From Hyphomicrobiales bacterium (GTDB lineage Bacteria; Pseudomonadota; Alphaproteobacteria; Rhizobiales; Rhizobiaceae): a stretch of DNA of 64,000 nucleotides. Positions 9,158 to 17,764 of the stretch are shown piece by piece. The position numbers and the translations under genes were made by a program. Within the stretch, counting starts at the first letter, position 1. Each line of letters opens with the position of its first letter. The stretch is from positions 71,407 through 135,406 of the forward strand of contig UBXG01000016.1 of assembly GCA_900469475.1 (NCBI GenBank), written 5' to 3'. The notes under the pieces were generated by a model, which did no database searches, was not told where the DNA came from, and saw only the letters and a list, made by a program, of their open reading frames with translations.

Positions 9158-10003
9158 TCAATCAGGATGCCAGAAGCAGGTATAAATCTCCGTCATGCAG
9201 GCGCGGATTTCTCGGCTGGCGATCGAATCCGGCGTAACATGGCCATAGAGACTGAATTCCGCATCGCGTGCGCGAATGTAATATCGCAAGGCAGCATCGA
9301 TATCCCGCATCGCTTTATACAGATGCGCAGTCTGGATTTCGACGTCGATCACTGAGGCTGCATCGAGGTTTTGCGCATATTCACGATAAACATCGTAGAG
9401 CCTCAGCGCTTCGTCGAAATCGCCGGCTTCCTTGGTCGCGTTAGCGTAAACGGCAATCAGATCGATTTCGCCATCCGTCTCCACCAGATCGTACAATTGC
9501 GCCCGCGCCTGATGCCAGCGTCGTGATTGAAGCAATTCCATCGCGTTCTGGCGTTTGCGCTCTATATCGATGCGCGAAAATCGAAGACGTGCCGACTCCA
9601 GATGAGCGGCGATATCAGCATTATCGGGCGCGAGAACATGGGCTTGCTCGTACCATTGAAGTGCGGATTCCCACTCATTCATCCGATTGTAGAGGTGCCC
9701 GAGCTGGAGGTGAATGTCGACATCGTCGGGCTCTTCCGCGAGGAAGTGCTGGTATGCCTCAAGCGCCGCATCGAAATCGCCATTCTCCTTGTGAGCATGC
9801 CCAAGCTGAACGAATAGCGATACTCGCGCGGGATTTTGCTTCAGCGCTTGCTGATAATAGAAGGCGGCCGCCGCCCAATCGCGCCGATCGCGCGCGGCAT
9901 CCGCCGCGGCGAGAGCATTGACTGGCGTATCGGCTTCGGCTGCCTCTTTCTCCGCCTGGCCGACGCGCAGGAGCGTCGATGCAAATCTCAGTTCTCGTCT
10001 CAT
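9158..10003 (-). CDS. Tetratricopeptide-repeat protein, polysaccharide locus
   Basis: A 281-residue protein starting MRRELRFAS; its ATG overlaps the upstream stop in an ATGA, which decides the start over longer in-frame options. It contains three clear TPR units: RDWAAAAFYYQQALKQNP, GDFDAALEAYQHFLAEEP and NEWESALQWYEQAHVLAP (about residues 40-145). More degenerate helical repeats follow (GDFDEALRLYDVY, RDIDAALRYYIRA). No signal peptide or membrane segment is seen. TPR proteins in capsule loci often act as scaffolds or as regulators of chain assembly; no specific partner can be named. It is the last gene of the minus-strand run that begins with the Omp and Hint genes. Confidence 0.8.
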   Translation of the reverse strand: MRRELRFASTLLRVGQAEKEAAEADTPVNALAAADAARDRRDWAAAAFYYQQALKQNPARVSLFVQLGHAHKENGDFDAALEAYQHFLAEEPDDVDIHLQLGHLYNRMNEWESALQWYEQAHVLAPDNADIAAHLESARLRFSRIDIERKRQNAMELLQSRRWHQARAQLYDLVETDGEIDLIAVYANATKEAGDFDEALRLYDVYREYAQNLDAASVIDVEIQTAHLYKAMRDIDAALRYYIRARDAEFSLYGHVTPDSIASREIRACMTEIYTCFWHPD

Positions 10004-10977
10004 GATACGCGCCGCATCGAAATGTTTCGGGGACGCAGCCAGCGGTCTTCGGGAGAGCGCTCGTGAATGCGAACACGCAATTCGATGAAACGATGCTCCC
10101 GCTTGATGGCCATACACACGGTTCCGGAGAACGAACCGACCAGCGTCATGACCTGTAGAAAATCGAGACCTGAATTGGCGACGATCTCGATATCGAGCTT
10201 GGCCGTTTGCGGTTGGATAATGTCGAGATCCAGCAACCAGTCGCCTTCCGCCATACTGCGCTTGGGACCTGTCAACAGCCAGCCCGACTGCACCGTCCAG
10301 TTGCCGTCATTGATCTGCAGCGGCTGGCACAGGAGATCTGGAGCGATCATCCAGCCGACGTTTTCGACCTCACGCACAAGGACGAGCATCGCCTGACCAT
10401 CCGGATTGACCAGCAGTCCCGACGGCGTGATGTTTGCGTTGGAGGCATCGGGCAGATCATGCGTGTCATCGTCATTTTCAGGCAGCAGCGTATCCCAATA
10501 CGCTGTCTTGCCATCCCGGCGCGCAATGGCGACAATCCGCTTCACCACGTCTCTTCGCTTAAGGACGCCGCGCCTAAGGTCGAACTCCATCCCTAACCGC
10601 TCGGCGGATGTCGGATCGCGGCCGCAGATCCGCGAAAATGCATGGCGCAGGAAAGCCGGGTCATCGTCTTTCGCGAATCGAACGAAATTCTCCACCATGG
10701 CGAACTGGTCCGGTTCCCGACGCAATGCATGCAGGCCGGACAGGCCGTTCAATGATTGTGGGACGGGACGGCGAGCCTTCAGCGCGTCCACCACACGCAG
10801 CCGACTGGTGCCGCCGCGAATGGCGTTTGCAAGCGAAAGACGATCGTCCGCTGTCAGATCGACCTCCGTCAGGTCCAATGCCTTTGCCCAGGCGTCGATG
10901 AAGGATTCCGCGGGCAAGGAGAACACGTCTTTCGGCAGCGAGCTCAAAGGCTGCCTATGCAACTCGGCGATGGTCAA
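10000..10977 (-). CDS. Hypothetical protein with DUF4214-like (ILGR) module
   Basis: A 325-residue protein of unknown function. No ATG is suitably placed. A TTG at 10977 lies behind a strong GGGGGA site and gives a start LTIAELHRQP, overlapping the end of the upstream glycosyltransferase gene by 23 bases. Residues about 100-150 (DPAFLRHAFSRICGRDPTSAE) match the helical module found in the FkbM and DUF6270-like proteins of this locus, close to the DUF4214 pattern. The C-terminal half is beta-rich (GWMIAPDLLCQPLQ, SGWLLTG, IHERSPEDRW) and could be a carbohydrate-binding or jelly-roll domain. The tight coupling to a glycosyltransferase on one side and a TPR protein on the other suggests one assembly unit. 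Confidence 0.6.
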   Translation of the reverse strand: MTIAELHRQPLSSLPKDVFSLPAESFIDAWAKALDLTEVDLTADDRLSLANAIRGGTSRLRVVDALKARRPVPQSLNGLSGLHALRREPDQFAMVENFVRFAKDDDPAFLRHAFSRICGRDPTSAERLGMEFDLRRGVLKRRDVVKRIVAIARRDGKTAYWDTLLPENDDDTHDLPDASNANITPSGLLVNPDGQAMLVLVREVENVGWMIAPDLLCQPLQINDGNWTVQSGWLLTGPKRSMAEGDWLLDLDIIQPQTAKLDIEIVANSGLDFLQVMTLVGSFSGTVCMAIKREHRFIELRVRIHERSPEDRWLRPRNISMRRVS

Positions 10978-13273
10978 TATTTTCCCCCAACATCTTCTCG
11001 ATGGCTGTGACATGCCGCGCGGCAGTGCGCGGATAGGAATACCAGTGGGCCGCCTGGCTGCGGTCTCGATCCAACATCGAGAGCAGCGAGGGATTTTGAG
11101 CAAGGCTGAGAAGCGCTTCCGCGATGCACTCTATCTCGGTACTCCTCACGACGTGACTGAACGGCCACAAGTCGCGCAGAACTGGCGAGCGAGAGCAAAG
11201 CAGCGGGCGGTCAACGCTCATTGCGATACGCGCTGCCCCGGTCGCCGTTTCGGTCGAGTGGCCATACAGGAAGGAAAGCAGGTCGCAGGTCATAAGTTCG
11301 CGACGCAGCTCTCTTTCCGGAATGAAGTCGAAACGTGCGGTGATCTTGTCGGATAGTCCGAGATAGGCGATCAGATTTTCGATCATGGCGCGTGCCGCAC
11401 GCGATTCGTCGTTGGGCACCGTGCAGTTGAACAACTTGAGGCGCAGTCTCGGCTCGTAGTTCAATGCCTCCGCAAAGGCCAATACCAGACGGTCGATATT
11501 CTTGTGTGGCATCAGGAACCCAAAGGAACCGATGGTGAAATGCGACGGGTCCGGTGCGGGTGCATCTTCCGGCACCAAGAGGACACCGTGCGGTATGACG
11601 ATCGGGTTCGGGTGGCCGGCAGCCGAAACGGCTGCCGCATCCTCTGCCGAATGTAAGAAGATGATGTCGAATGCGCGTGTCCAGTCGAGTGACCCACCGC
11701 GCAGCGCCTCTTTCACGCTATGCATGGTCAGCACGCGCAGCCGATGACTGGTTGCTGCGATCGGCTGGGCCAGTAATTCCATATCCGGTGTTGAGAAATG
11801 CCCCGGATGATGTTGCATCCATAAGACATCGCCGCGTGCCTGCTCCAGCCGTCCAGCCAGGCGTTTCAGCGAAGCAAGATCATAGCCCCACAGCCTCGAC
11901 ATGCTGCGCGGTGTTGCCTCGATCATATCAACGGGCGCTTCGGGCAGCGCATCGTCCATGATCCGCCGGGCAAAGATATGCTCGATCCTGCCCTCGAATG
12001 CGGGCGTGCTATAGAGGTGCTGCGAATAGGTGGCGATACCGCACTGCTGTTGCCAGGAGGAGATGAGATCGATGGTCCAATCCTGCCGTGGTTGAGCCGC
12101 TGTCCGCACGGATTTTGCAAGAGCGCTCAGGGTACGGATAGCGACCGATCTCCAGCTGAAATGCGCTTTCAACAGTGATTTCGCCTTTTGCGTTCGGCTT
12201 TGAGCCTCGTCGGGATGGTCGAGCACGGCGCGCATCTGCGTTCCCAGATGCTGCACAGAGGGTTCGGCCCAAAGACTATGAGAGCCGGCCACATGAGCCT
12301 GAGATGCCGACATATGGCAATCGACCAGCCAAGCCGTGTCGGGACGGCAGAAATCGAGCTGGCCGCTGTAATTCGTGGTGACAACGGGAACATCGAGCAG
12401 CATAGCTTCCGCCAACGGCAAGCCGAAACCCTCGCCCCTGCTCGGCGCCACCAACATCGCGGCCGATCGATAGAGCGCGCGGAGCTGGCTTGGATTGTAA
12501 TGCTTGTCGATGATGGTGATGGGGGGAGCATCGGCGAGTCTGTCACGCCTGTCGGCCAGAACAGATGCCGAGATATTATTCGGATTCGGAAAAGTCTTGA
12601 TTACCAGTTCGACCGGATCATCCGCACGGAAGCTGTCCAGGAACGCATCGATCAGGACGTCGACACCCTTGCGCGGAAAGCAGGAAGAGACATGCAGAAT
12701 GCGTCTGCGTCTGCTTTCGGGCAATGGGGATGGCACGTCTTCAGCAAGAGCCGAGAGATGATCACAGCCATTTCCGGTAACTTCCACCGGTATTGTGACG
12801 CCGGACCGCGCGAAACTGTCGCGAACGAAATTCGAAATGACGGTTACAAGGTCGAGATCGCGGTTGAAGCGATCCACCAGGTATTGCGGAAATTCGAGCT
12901 CCTCCCAGGCAAAGGCAACATAGGCATTCTGCCGTCCGACCATGTTATGGGTCACAGGGGGCCAGGTATTGCGGAGATGGATGTCGAATGTCTCTTTGAA
13001 CGGGTAGTCATCGCGCATTCGGCGGATGATATCCGGTGCTGTCGCCAGGTTGACATCGCTCTGCCAATCGTCTTCGGCCGTATGACAAGTGAGATTGATG
13101 CCCAAATCGATGAGCGCCTGCGCAAGGTGGCGATTGACGATCGCCAGGCTGTAATCGCCTTTGAACACCCCGTCGAAGAAAACTGTCTTGCCGGCAAATT
13201 TTTCGATCAGCGATCGCTCATTGATGCGGTCTGCATCGAGCAAGTAGGGCGAGACAGCATCGTCATGGCGCAT
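10955..13273 (-). CDS. Tandem-domain GT4-family glycosyltransferase
   Basis: A 772-residue enzyme with two GT-B glycosyltransferase units. The first (about residues 30-400) shows FDGVFKGDYSLAIVNR, HVSSCFPRKGVDVLIDAF and the E-x7-E motif in SRGEGFGLPLAEAMLLDVPV (about 279-297). The second (about 410-765) begins DLISSWQQQCGIATYS and includes IPHGV and SFGFLMPHKNIDRL, but its E-x7-E region is eroded (TATGAARIAMSVDRPLL), so it may be catalytically weak or structural. Bi-modular GT4 proteins usually add two successive sugars in polysaccharide repeats. ATG 13273 follows GGGAG at good spacing. Its 3' end overlaps the start of the next gene. Confidence 0.82.
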   Translation of the reverse strand: MRHDDAVSPYLLDADRINERSLIEKFAGKTVFFDGVFKGDYSLAIVNRHLAQALIDLGINLTCHTAEDDWQSDVNLATAPDIIRRMRDDYPFKETFDIHLRNTWPPVTHNMVGRQNAYVAFAWEELEFPQYLVDRFNRDLDLVTVISNFVRDSFARSGVTIPVEVTGNGCDHLSALAEDVPSPLPESRRRRILHVSSCFPRKGVDVLIDAFLDSFRADDPVELVIKTFPNPNNISASVLADRRDRLADAPPITIIDKHYNPSQLRALYRSAAMLVAPSRGEGFGLPLAEAMLLDVPVVTTNYSGQLDFCRPDTAWLVDCHMSASQAHVAGSHSLWAEPSVQHLGTQMRAVLDHPDEAQSRTQKAKSLLKAHFSWRSVAIRTLSALAKSVRTAAQPRQDWTIDLISSWQQQCGIATYSQHLYSTPAFEGRIEHIFARRIMDDALPEAPVDMIEATPRSMSRLWGYDLASLKRLAGRLEQARGDVLWMQHHPGHFSTPDMELLAQPIAATSHRLRVLTMHSVKEALRGGSLDWTRAFDIIFLHSAEDAAAVSAAGHPNPIVIPHGVLLVPEDAPAPDPSHFTIGSFGFLMPHKNIDRLVLAFAEALNYEPRLRLKLFNCTVPNDESRAARAMIENLIAYLGLSDKITARFDFIPERELRRELMTCDLLSFLYGHSTETATGAARIAMSVDRPLLCSRSPVLRDLWPFSHVVRSTEIECIAEALLSLAQNPSLLSMLDRDRSQAAHWYSYPRTAARHVTAIEKMLGENIDHRRVA

Positions 13274-13388
13274 TCAGTACTCCCAAGCGCTGAAAACAAA
13301 AAAATGAACGATATCTTTGGGGCTAAGAGTTTCTCGGCCAAACGAAAGTCGAGATGGGACCGACACCTCAACATCCCGCTTCAATCGC

Positions 13389-13414
13389 CTGCGGGCGGTC
13401 TTAACCGCCCGCAG
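13389..13414 (-). terminator. Strong hairpin between Hint gene and glycosyltransferase gene
   Basis: A perfect 11-bp stem, CTGCGGGCGGT paired with ACCGCCCGCAG around a CTTA loop, lies just downstream of the Hint-domain gene stop. No run of T follows on the minus strand, so it is more likely an attenuator or mRNA-stabilising hairpin than a complete terminator. It would favour expression of the Hint protein over the glycosyltransferase genes further down. Confidence 0.5.
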
Positions 13415-13433
13415 TTCGCTTTGCATTCGAGTA

Positions 13434-14624
13434 TCAGGATGCTTGCGCATCCTGAACGATGTAACCCAGTTCCTCGGCTCGCTGTTCAAGGATCGCGCGG
13501 GCTTGCTCCAGCACCTTGCCGGCATAGACCGGAGGATAGCACCAGTCGTTCCAGTTGCGTGTTGCCGTGCCCGACATCGCGCCGAACCGCAGGACGCCCG
13601 GTTCAAGGAAGGACATGCGGCCACCGAGATCGAGATAGGTTTCCGTCGGAGCGCCTTCGGCGAGAATGATCGAGTGCTGCTCCAGTTCGATATGGAAATA
13701 CTCGAAAGGTGCCAGCGTCGCCTCCTGGGTAACGGTGGTGCCGTTGATGAGGAACTTGGCGGGGATCAGGGACTCCTCGAGGAACATGCAGTGGTCCGGA
13801 GAGACGTAGAGATCCCGGGATGGAATATTTTCCGCAAATGCCCCCACCCGGATACGGATCGGAAGCGTATCGCGGGGCTTGTCGATTGCCTTCGGATCGA
13901 GCCGACGTCGACCGACCCATTTGATATCCGCCACGCCATTGTGCGTGACCACAAGATCCCCGACCCGCAAATCCTCGACCGGAGTATCTCCCTCGGGCGT
14001 CCGGATGAGCGTACCGCGCAGGAAGCAGCTCGTGAAGGTCAGCGTGTCGGTGTTGGCATCGTAGCTGTACGTGACGCCGGCCGGTATCGTATAGGAACCG
14101 AGCGGCACTGCGTTCAACAGACCGCCGAAGAAGGTAACGGTATTCCCGGATTGCGAGACAACATTCGAGCCAACAACTTCGATCTTGTCGCCGGATTGAA
14201 CGTTCACCACATTTGGCGGGGTTGAGAGGTTCAAATTGATCCCGCCGGGATTGTAAGCGAACAGCCCACTACCGTTTGCGTTGGCAAAGTCTACGGTAAC
14301 GCCATTCAACAATCCAACCGTCAGCAAGCTCGAGTCGACGGTAATGCTGGATCCAGCACCGATTGCATAGGTATAAGTCGAGCCAGCTCCAATGTTGGCG
14401 AGGCCTGCATCGATCGTCACGTTCGCACCGTTGATCGCTTCGATAGTTGTGCTCGAAAGCGCACCAGTACCAACAAGACTGCTGATATTGACGTCCACGC
14501 CATCAACGATCACCGTGCCGTTGGAAACCAGATTGAGCTGGATTGTATCTCCCGCTGAGCCAGCATTGCTGCTGTCGATCGTAGTCGTGCCGTTGTTGAT
14601 TAGGTTGATGCCAATCAAAGCCAT
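13434..14624 (-). CDS. Hint-domain (Hedgehog/intein-type) secreted-like protein
   Basis: A 396-residue protein with two parts. Residues 1-195 are low-complexity, Gly/Asn/Thr/Val-rich beta-type sequence without Cys, resembling a surface-exposed or type I-secreted passenger. Residues about 198-340 form a Hint_2 domain. It starts at the putative nucleophile C200 in TSCFLRGTLIRTPEGDTPVEDL and carries VGDLVVTHNG and YVSPDHCMFLEESLIPAKFL (H278 in SPDHC). Hint domains can cleave the peptide bond before the Cys. About 55 residues follow. No Sec signal is visible at the start (MALIGINLINNGTTT). The ATG is preceded by GGAGAGGAT. It is flanked by an outer-membrane barrel gene and polysaccharide genes. 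Confidence 0.75.
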   Translation of the reverse strand: MALIGINLINNGTTTIDSSNAGSAGDTIQLNLVSNGTVIVDGVDVNISSLVGTGALSSTTIEAINGANVTIDAGLANIGAGSTYTYAIGAGSSITVDSSLLTVGLLNGVTVDFANANGSGLFAYNPGGINLNLSTPPNVVNVQSGDKIEVVGSNVVSQSGNTVTFFGGLLNAVPLGSYTIPAGVTYSYDANTDTLTFTSCFLRGTLIRTPEGDTPVEDLRVGDLVVTHNGVADIKWVGRRRLDPKAIDKPRDTLPIRIRVGAFAENIPSRDLYVSPDHCMFLEESLIPAKFLINGTTVTQEATLAPFEYFHIELEQHSIILAEGAPTETYLDLGGRMSFLEPGVLRFGAMSGTATRNWNDWCYPPVYAGKVLEQARAILEQRAEELGYIVQDAQAS

Positions 14625-14675
14625 GTTATTATCCTCTCCATTAGATTAACACATTGTCTTCAAGGCAAACTATTG

Positions 14676-15368
14676 TCAGAACTTGTAGTTCAGACCCACA
14701 CGAATGGCATGGAAATCAAGGCTGGCTTTGGAGTTAAGGGCGTCCCCACCCATGTTGCTGCTGCCGAAATCAACATACTGATATTCGAGTTTTGCCGTCA
14801 CATGGTCGGTGAAAGCATGTTCGACACCGGCACCGACAGTCCAGCCGGCCTCGGTTTTGTCATCGTCGAAGCTTGCGCCGGCCAAGGCGCCCTTGTATTT
14901 GACGTGTCCATAGGCGAAGCCGCCGGTTCCGTAGAACAAGGTGTTGTCATAGGCATAACCGATGCGAGGACGAACGGTGCCGTACCAATCGATCTTCGAA
15001 GATGCGCTTGCGATATCGCTTCTGAAGGAATCGCTGATATCAGCACCCTGGAAATCAGCTTCAAGGCCGACTACCCAGTTAGGATCGAATTGATAGTTGT
15101 AGCCGATTTGACCACCACCGAGAAAACCGGATCCCTCAAGCTTGCCAAACCTGCCAAGATAATCTCCGAACGAATGGAAACCGACAGTGTCGTTGCCGCC
15201 GAAACCGCCGCCGGCGTTCACACCCACATAGAAGCCGGTCCACGAAAATACCGGCGCCGCTTCAACAGGAGCTTGAGGCGGTGTGGAAACCGCAAGATCC
15301 GCTGCATAAACGGTACTCCCCGCAACCGCCGCCATCAGAAAAACGGTGGATCCCAAAAACTTGCGCAT
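14676..15368 (-). CDS. Outer-membrane beta-barrel protein (Omp25/RopB-like)
   Basis: A 230-residue precursor. The chosen ATG (MRKFLGSTVFL) lies nine bases after AAGGAG and opens a Sec signal peptide ending at VYAADL (cleavage about residue 22/23). The mature part starts with a proline-rich linker, then SWTGFYVGVNAGGGFGGND, the hallmark of the Omp25/31 eight-stranded porin-like family of Rhizobiales. Later strands include YNYQFDPNWVVGLEADFQG, RPRIGYAYDNTLFYGTGGFAYG and the terminal IRVGLNYKF with the C-terminal Phe used by the BAM machinery. It is abundant and structural in relatives. It sits 51 bases upstream of the Hint gene and may be co-transcribed with it. Confidence 0.9.
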   Translation of the reverse strand: MRKFLGSTVFLMAAVAGSTVYAADLAVSTPPQAPVEAAPVFSWTGFYVGVNAGGGFGGNDTVGFHSFGDYLGRFGKLEGSGFLGGGQIGYNYQFDPNWVVGLEADFQGADISDSFRSDIASASSKIDWYGTVRPRIGYAYDNTLFYGTGGFAYGHVKYKGALAGASFDDDKTEAGWTVGAGVEHAFTDHVTAKLEYQYVDFGSSNMGGDALNSKASLDFHAIRVGLNYKF

Positions 15369-16282
15369 TCGAAAATTCTCCTTAAAGGAATTCACGAGAT
15401 TCAACATGTAACTTGTGAAAGTTCACGTTGAAGCCATAATATCGGCGTGATTATAACTGTAAATACGTGATTGCTAATAAATATTTTCATAAACTATACA
15501 TTATTTGTATAACGCTGTCGCAATATGTATTGAGGTAATGGTGATTCTATACTTTGGGATCACCCAAATATTCCGGAATCTAGCGTTGTCGATCAACACG
15601 GTTTAGAATCGGAAGGCGGACTTCGCGTCGCTGCATGCGAATAACTTTTTTCGTCGGCAAAAGGCCGCCGTCAATTTCCGGTGACGTAATTGGATGCAGC
15701 CTGTCGCTTTCGATATAGACAGTCCACGCGCTGTTCTGCAGGTTTCGAGCGCTACCGCAGATACCAATCTGCTGCGCCGGGAGGCCTGACGTGGCGGACC
15801 CTTTGAAGGAACGTCTGGCCTCCTAACTGCACTCAATGCCCTGCCCCAACATCCCTTTCGGAAAGAACCTGCCGGCAGCGCATGCGCGAAAACAGACGTA
15901 TATGGTCTGTGCTTGCCATAACATTCAAACGGGAGAAGAACTGGGCATCTCGGGCTGCAGCATTGCGAGACAAGCGGCGTGTCGGTGTTAGGTATCGGCT
16001 TACTTTAAAACCGGCTTTCCAACGTCAGGCGCAATCGGACCTCTGCTGTCGCTTTGCGTATGGACGACGGGACGGTGACAAGCCACATCTTTGTAGCTAT
16101 CGCAACCGCCAATTTGCGATGGACGGGAGGCCCGGTCGCCTTGCTTCAAGCACCGGTCGGGCCTCCTCGTTTGCACCATGCGCGGCTCACGTGCAGTTGC
16201 GTCTTTTCTTGCACACGCGATGGTGCTCTGTGATTTCAGGGGACGGGATTTCAGGGGACGGGAAGGTTTAACAGACCGGGCT
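15369..16282. other. Long intergenic region, AT-rich then featureless
   Basis: About 914 bases without a believable gene. 15420-15600 is strongly AT-rich (promoter and upstream region of the Omp gene). At 16126-16166 a nine-base stem (GGAGGCCCG with CGGGCCTCC) encloses a 23-base loop; no T-run follows on either strand. A two-copy tandem repeat lies at 16232-16261. The open frames at 15603-15836 (minus) and 15882-16271 (plus) have no homology-like content. Confidence 0.5.
16232..16261. repeat. 15-bp tandem duplication
   Basis: GATTTCAGGGGACGG occurs twice head to tail with no spacer, just downstream of the DUF982 gene stop at 16283. It is probably a replication-slippage product; no mobile element ends are visible beside it. 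Confidence 0.85.
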
Positions 16283-16879
16283 TTAATCGCCGGAGATAAC
16301 AACGCGTATACTCACCGCATCTGCGGCCTTCAGGAAAGCAGAGCGAACCTGCTCAGGTGAGGCTCTGCCTTTGACGCCGTCGATACAGGCTTGCAGCGCT
16401 TCTTCGAAGGCATCCCCGCTGCGGATCGGCCATTGCGTGGTAAGATACTCGATCGCCTGGCCAATTGAAGCGATGAATTGAAGCTCGTCACCATCACGCG
16501 ATGCAATGCCGATAGGCGCGAACGCCAGTTCTTCCGGATCGCTGGAGGCGTCAAATGGCGGCGCCTGATCTTGATCCCCGGCGTTTTCGGATTTCGCGTG
16601 TCGCCGCCTCGTCACGAGCGTAGCGAGCAATGTCATGTCCCGAGCGATCTGGTCCAGGGCTGCTAGTTTGTCCTCTTTAGCTGGCGCTCGATCCAAACTA
16701 CTCCCTTCAGCTTGCGTTCGCTCCTGGGGTAATGGCGGGCGGTCATCCGCGTTCGTCTGAGGACTGGGAATTTCAACAGGGATTGAATTAACGAGCTGCT
16801 CACCATGATCGAGGTCGGCGCCGCCATTCTCATCATTCCGCCGCATGTTGTACGTCCCAATGAGCGTCATCGAATACAT
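16283..16879 (-). CDS. DUF982-domain protein with long N-terminal extension
   Basis: A 198-residue hypothetical protein. The C-terminal 75 residues match the small DUF982 family nearly confined to Rhizobiales: TQWPIRSGDAFEEALQAC, then GRASPEQVRSAFLKAADA and IRVV at the end. The first 120 residues are hydrophilic and rich in Pro, Gln, Asp and Glu (RPPLPQERTQ, DQDQAPPFD), so probably disordered, with a short helical piece (LDQIARDMTLLATLVTRRR). Free-standing DUF982 proteins are about 80-100 residues, so this one is about twice the usual size. The start is uncertain: MYSMTLIG at 16879, or the ATG giving MRRNDENGG eleven codons later. Function unknown. It stands alone, with a perfect dyad just upstream. 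Confidence 0.65.
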   Translation of the reverse strand: MYSMTLIGTYNMRRNDENGGADLDHGEQLVNSIPVEIPSPQTNADDRPPLPQERTQAEGSSLDRAPAKEDKLAALDQIARDMTLLATLVTRRRHAKSENAGDQDQAPPFDASSDPEELAFAPIGIASRDGDELQFIASIGQAIEYLTTQWPIRSGDAFEEALQACIDGVKGRASPEQVRSAFLKAADAVSIRVVISGD

Positions 16880-16885
16880 CTCACT

Positions 16886-16903
16886 TACGGCAGGCGTGCC
16901 GTA
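16886..16903. promoter_or_regulatory. 18-bp inverted repeat upstream of DUF982 gene
   Basis: TACGGCA-GGCG-TGCCGTA is a perfect 7-bp dyad with a 4-bp centre, seven bases before the earliest start of the DUF982 gene and followed upstream by AT-rich DNA. The geometry fits an operator for a dimeric regulator (size and symmetry resemble LuxR-type boxes). It could equally be a 5' leader hairpin. No regulator can be named. Confidence 0.4.
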
Positions 16904-17217
16904 TCATGCTGCTTCGATAAAAGTACGACTAATAAAACGTATTTGATTGGTACAGGTTAAAGCTTTGAAACGATTTTGACCAGTATCGCGACAGGAAAAA
17001 GAGCGAATACTCATAAAATCACGCGAATATTGGCTTATTTTCGATGTATAATTATGGGAGTTTTCGCTTAAAAAGCCGATAGACATGCATGAGCGCGACC
17101 GGCGCTTTTCGGAAGTCGTCGCGCCGACCCGGTGCATGTCGCGTCAAGATCTGCGGTGTTTTGCGACGAAAAGTGCCGTCGGAACGTTGAAGGGGCGCAC
17201 CGAAGTGCGCCGCCTGC
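16904..17217. other. AT-rich intergenic region
   Basis: About 310 bases. The half near 16910-17070 is AT-rich and is the likely promoter region of the DUF982 gene. The rest is the 3' flank of the small HTH gene. No gene or terminator-like hairpin was recognised. Confidence 0.4.
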
Positions 17218-17463
17218 TCAGACGATGAAGAAAGTCGATGGCGGAACCTGTAATGCGGTGGCAATACGGCGAAGTTTTGCCGGATCGGCCTCGGCTCCAG
17301 CCTCAATTTCAATGATTTCCTCACTGGTGAGGCCGCAGGTCTCCGAGAGGTCGTCAACGGTGTAGCCAATGGCTTCACGCGCCTGCCGCACAGCAGCAGC
17401 AATCTCACCATCAGGAACCGTAGAAACCTTTGAACTATCGATATTATTCGGAGTAATGGACAT
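17218..17463 (-). CDS. Small XRE-type helix-turn-helix protein
   Basis: An 81-residue protein. ATG 17463 sits seven bases after AAGGAG, which is preferred over an upstream in-frame start. Residues about 25-80 have the XRE/Cro HTH pattern: AVRQAREAIGYTVDDLSETCGLTSEE as helices 1-3, then IIEIEAGAEADPAKLRRIATALQVPPSTFF, the classic helix 4-5 ending. There is no sensor domain. It may be a stand-alone DNA-binding regulator or a truncated one. The neighbours (DUF982, NUDIX) do not suggest a target. Confidence 0.75.
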   Translation of the reverse strand: MSITPNNIDSSKVSTVPDGEIAAAVRQAREAIGYTVDDLSETCGLTSEEIIEIEAGAEADPAKLRRIATALQVPPSTFFIV

Positions 17464-17764
17464 GAAATTTCTCCTTCCAAAGTCCGCCGGCCAAATCGTT
17501 GCCGGGTGAAGGCAGCTATTGCAGCCATGAGGCATATCGACCTAAACAGACACGGCCGAACGCTGCGTCAATATAGGCATCAATGCGGCGAGGGCAAGCA
17601 CGGAAGCGCATAGCTGCCAATCGCCTGGCTCTCGGCTAATTTCGCGATTTAATATTCTGTGATAGCGACAACACGTCACGGTTACAGAGGAACGAGCGCT
17701 GCAGCGCGCCGTCTTGCGACGACAGCCGCCGGCCGGCTGCGAACCCACTCAGTAACGATGAAGA
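17464..17764. other. Intergenic region, nothing recognised
   Basis: About 300 bases between the small HTH gene and the NUDIX gene, both on the minus strand. It includes the HTH gene's ribosome site and presumably its promoter. No gene, hairpin of note or repeat was recognised. Confidence 0.4.

Noticed and set aside
12188-13669. 493-codon plus-strand open frame
   Set aside because: It overlaps the tandem glycosyltransferase and the end of the Hint gene on the opposite strand; no domain content.
16126-16166. GC-rich stem considered as a terminator or small RNA end
   Set aside because: A 23-base loop and no T-run on either strand; no gene ends next to it.
15603-16271. Open frames of 77 and 129 codons in the long gap after the Omp gene
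   Set aside because: No ribosome sites, Arg/Cys-rich random-looking products, no family match.
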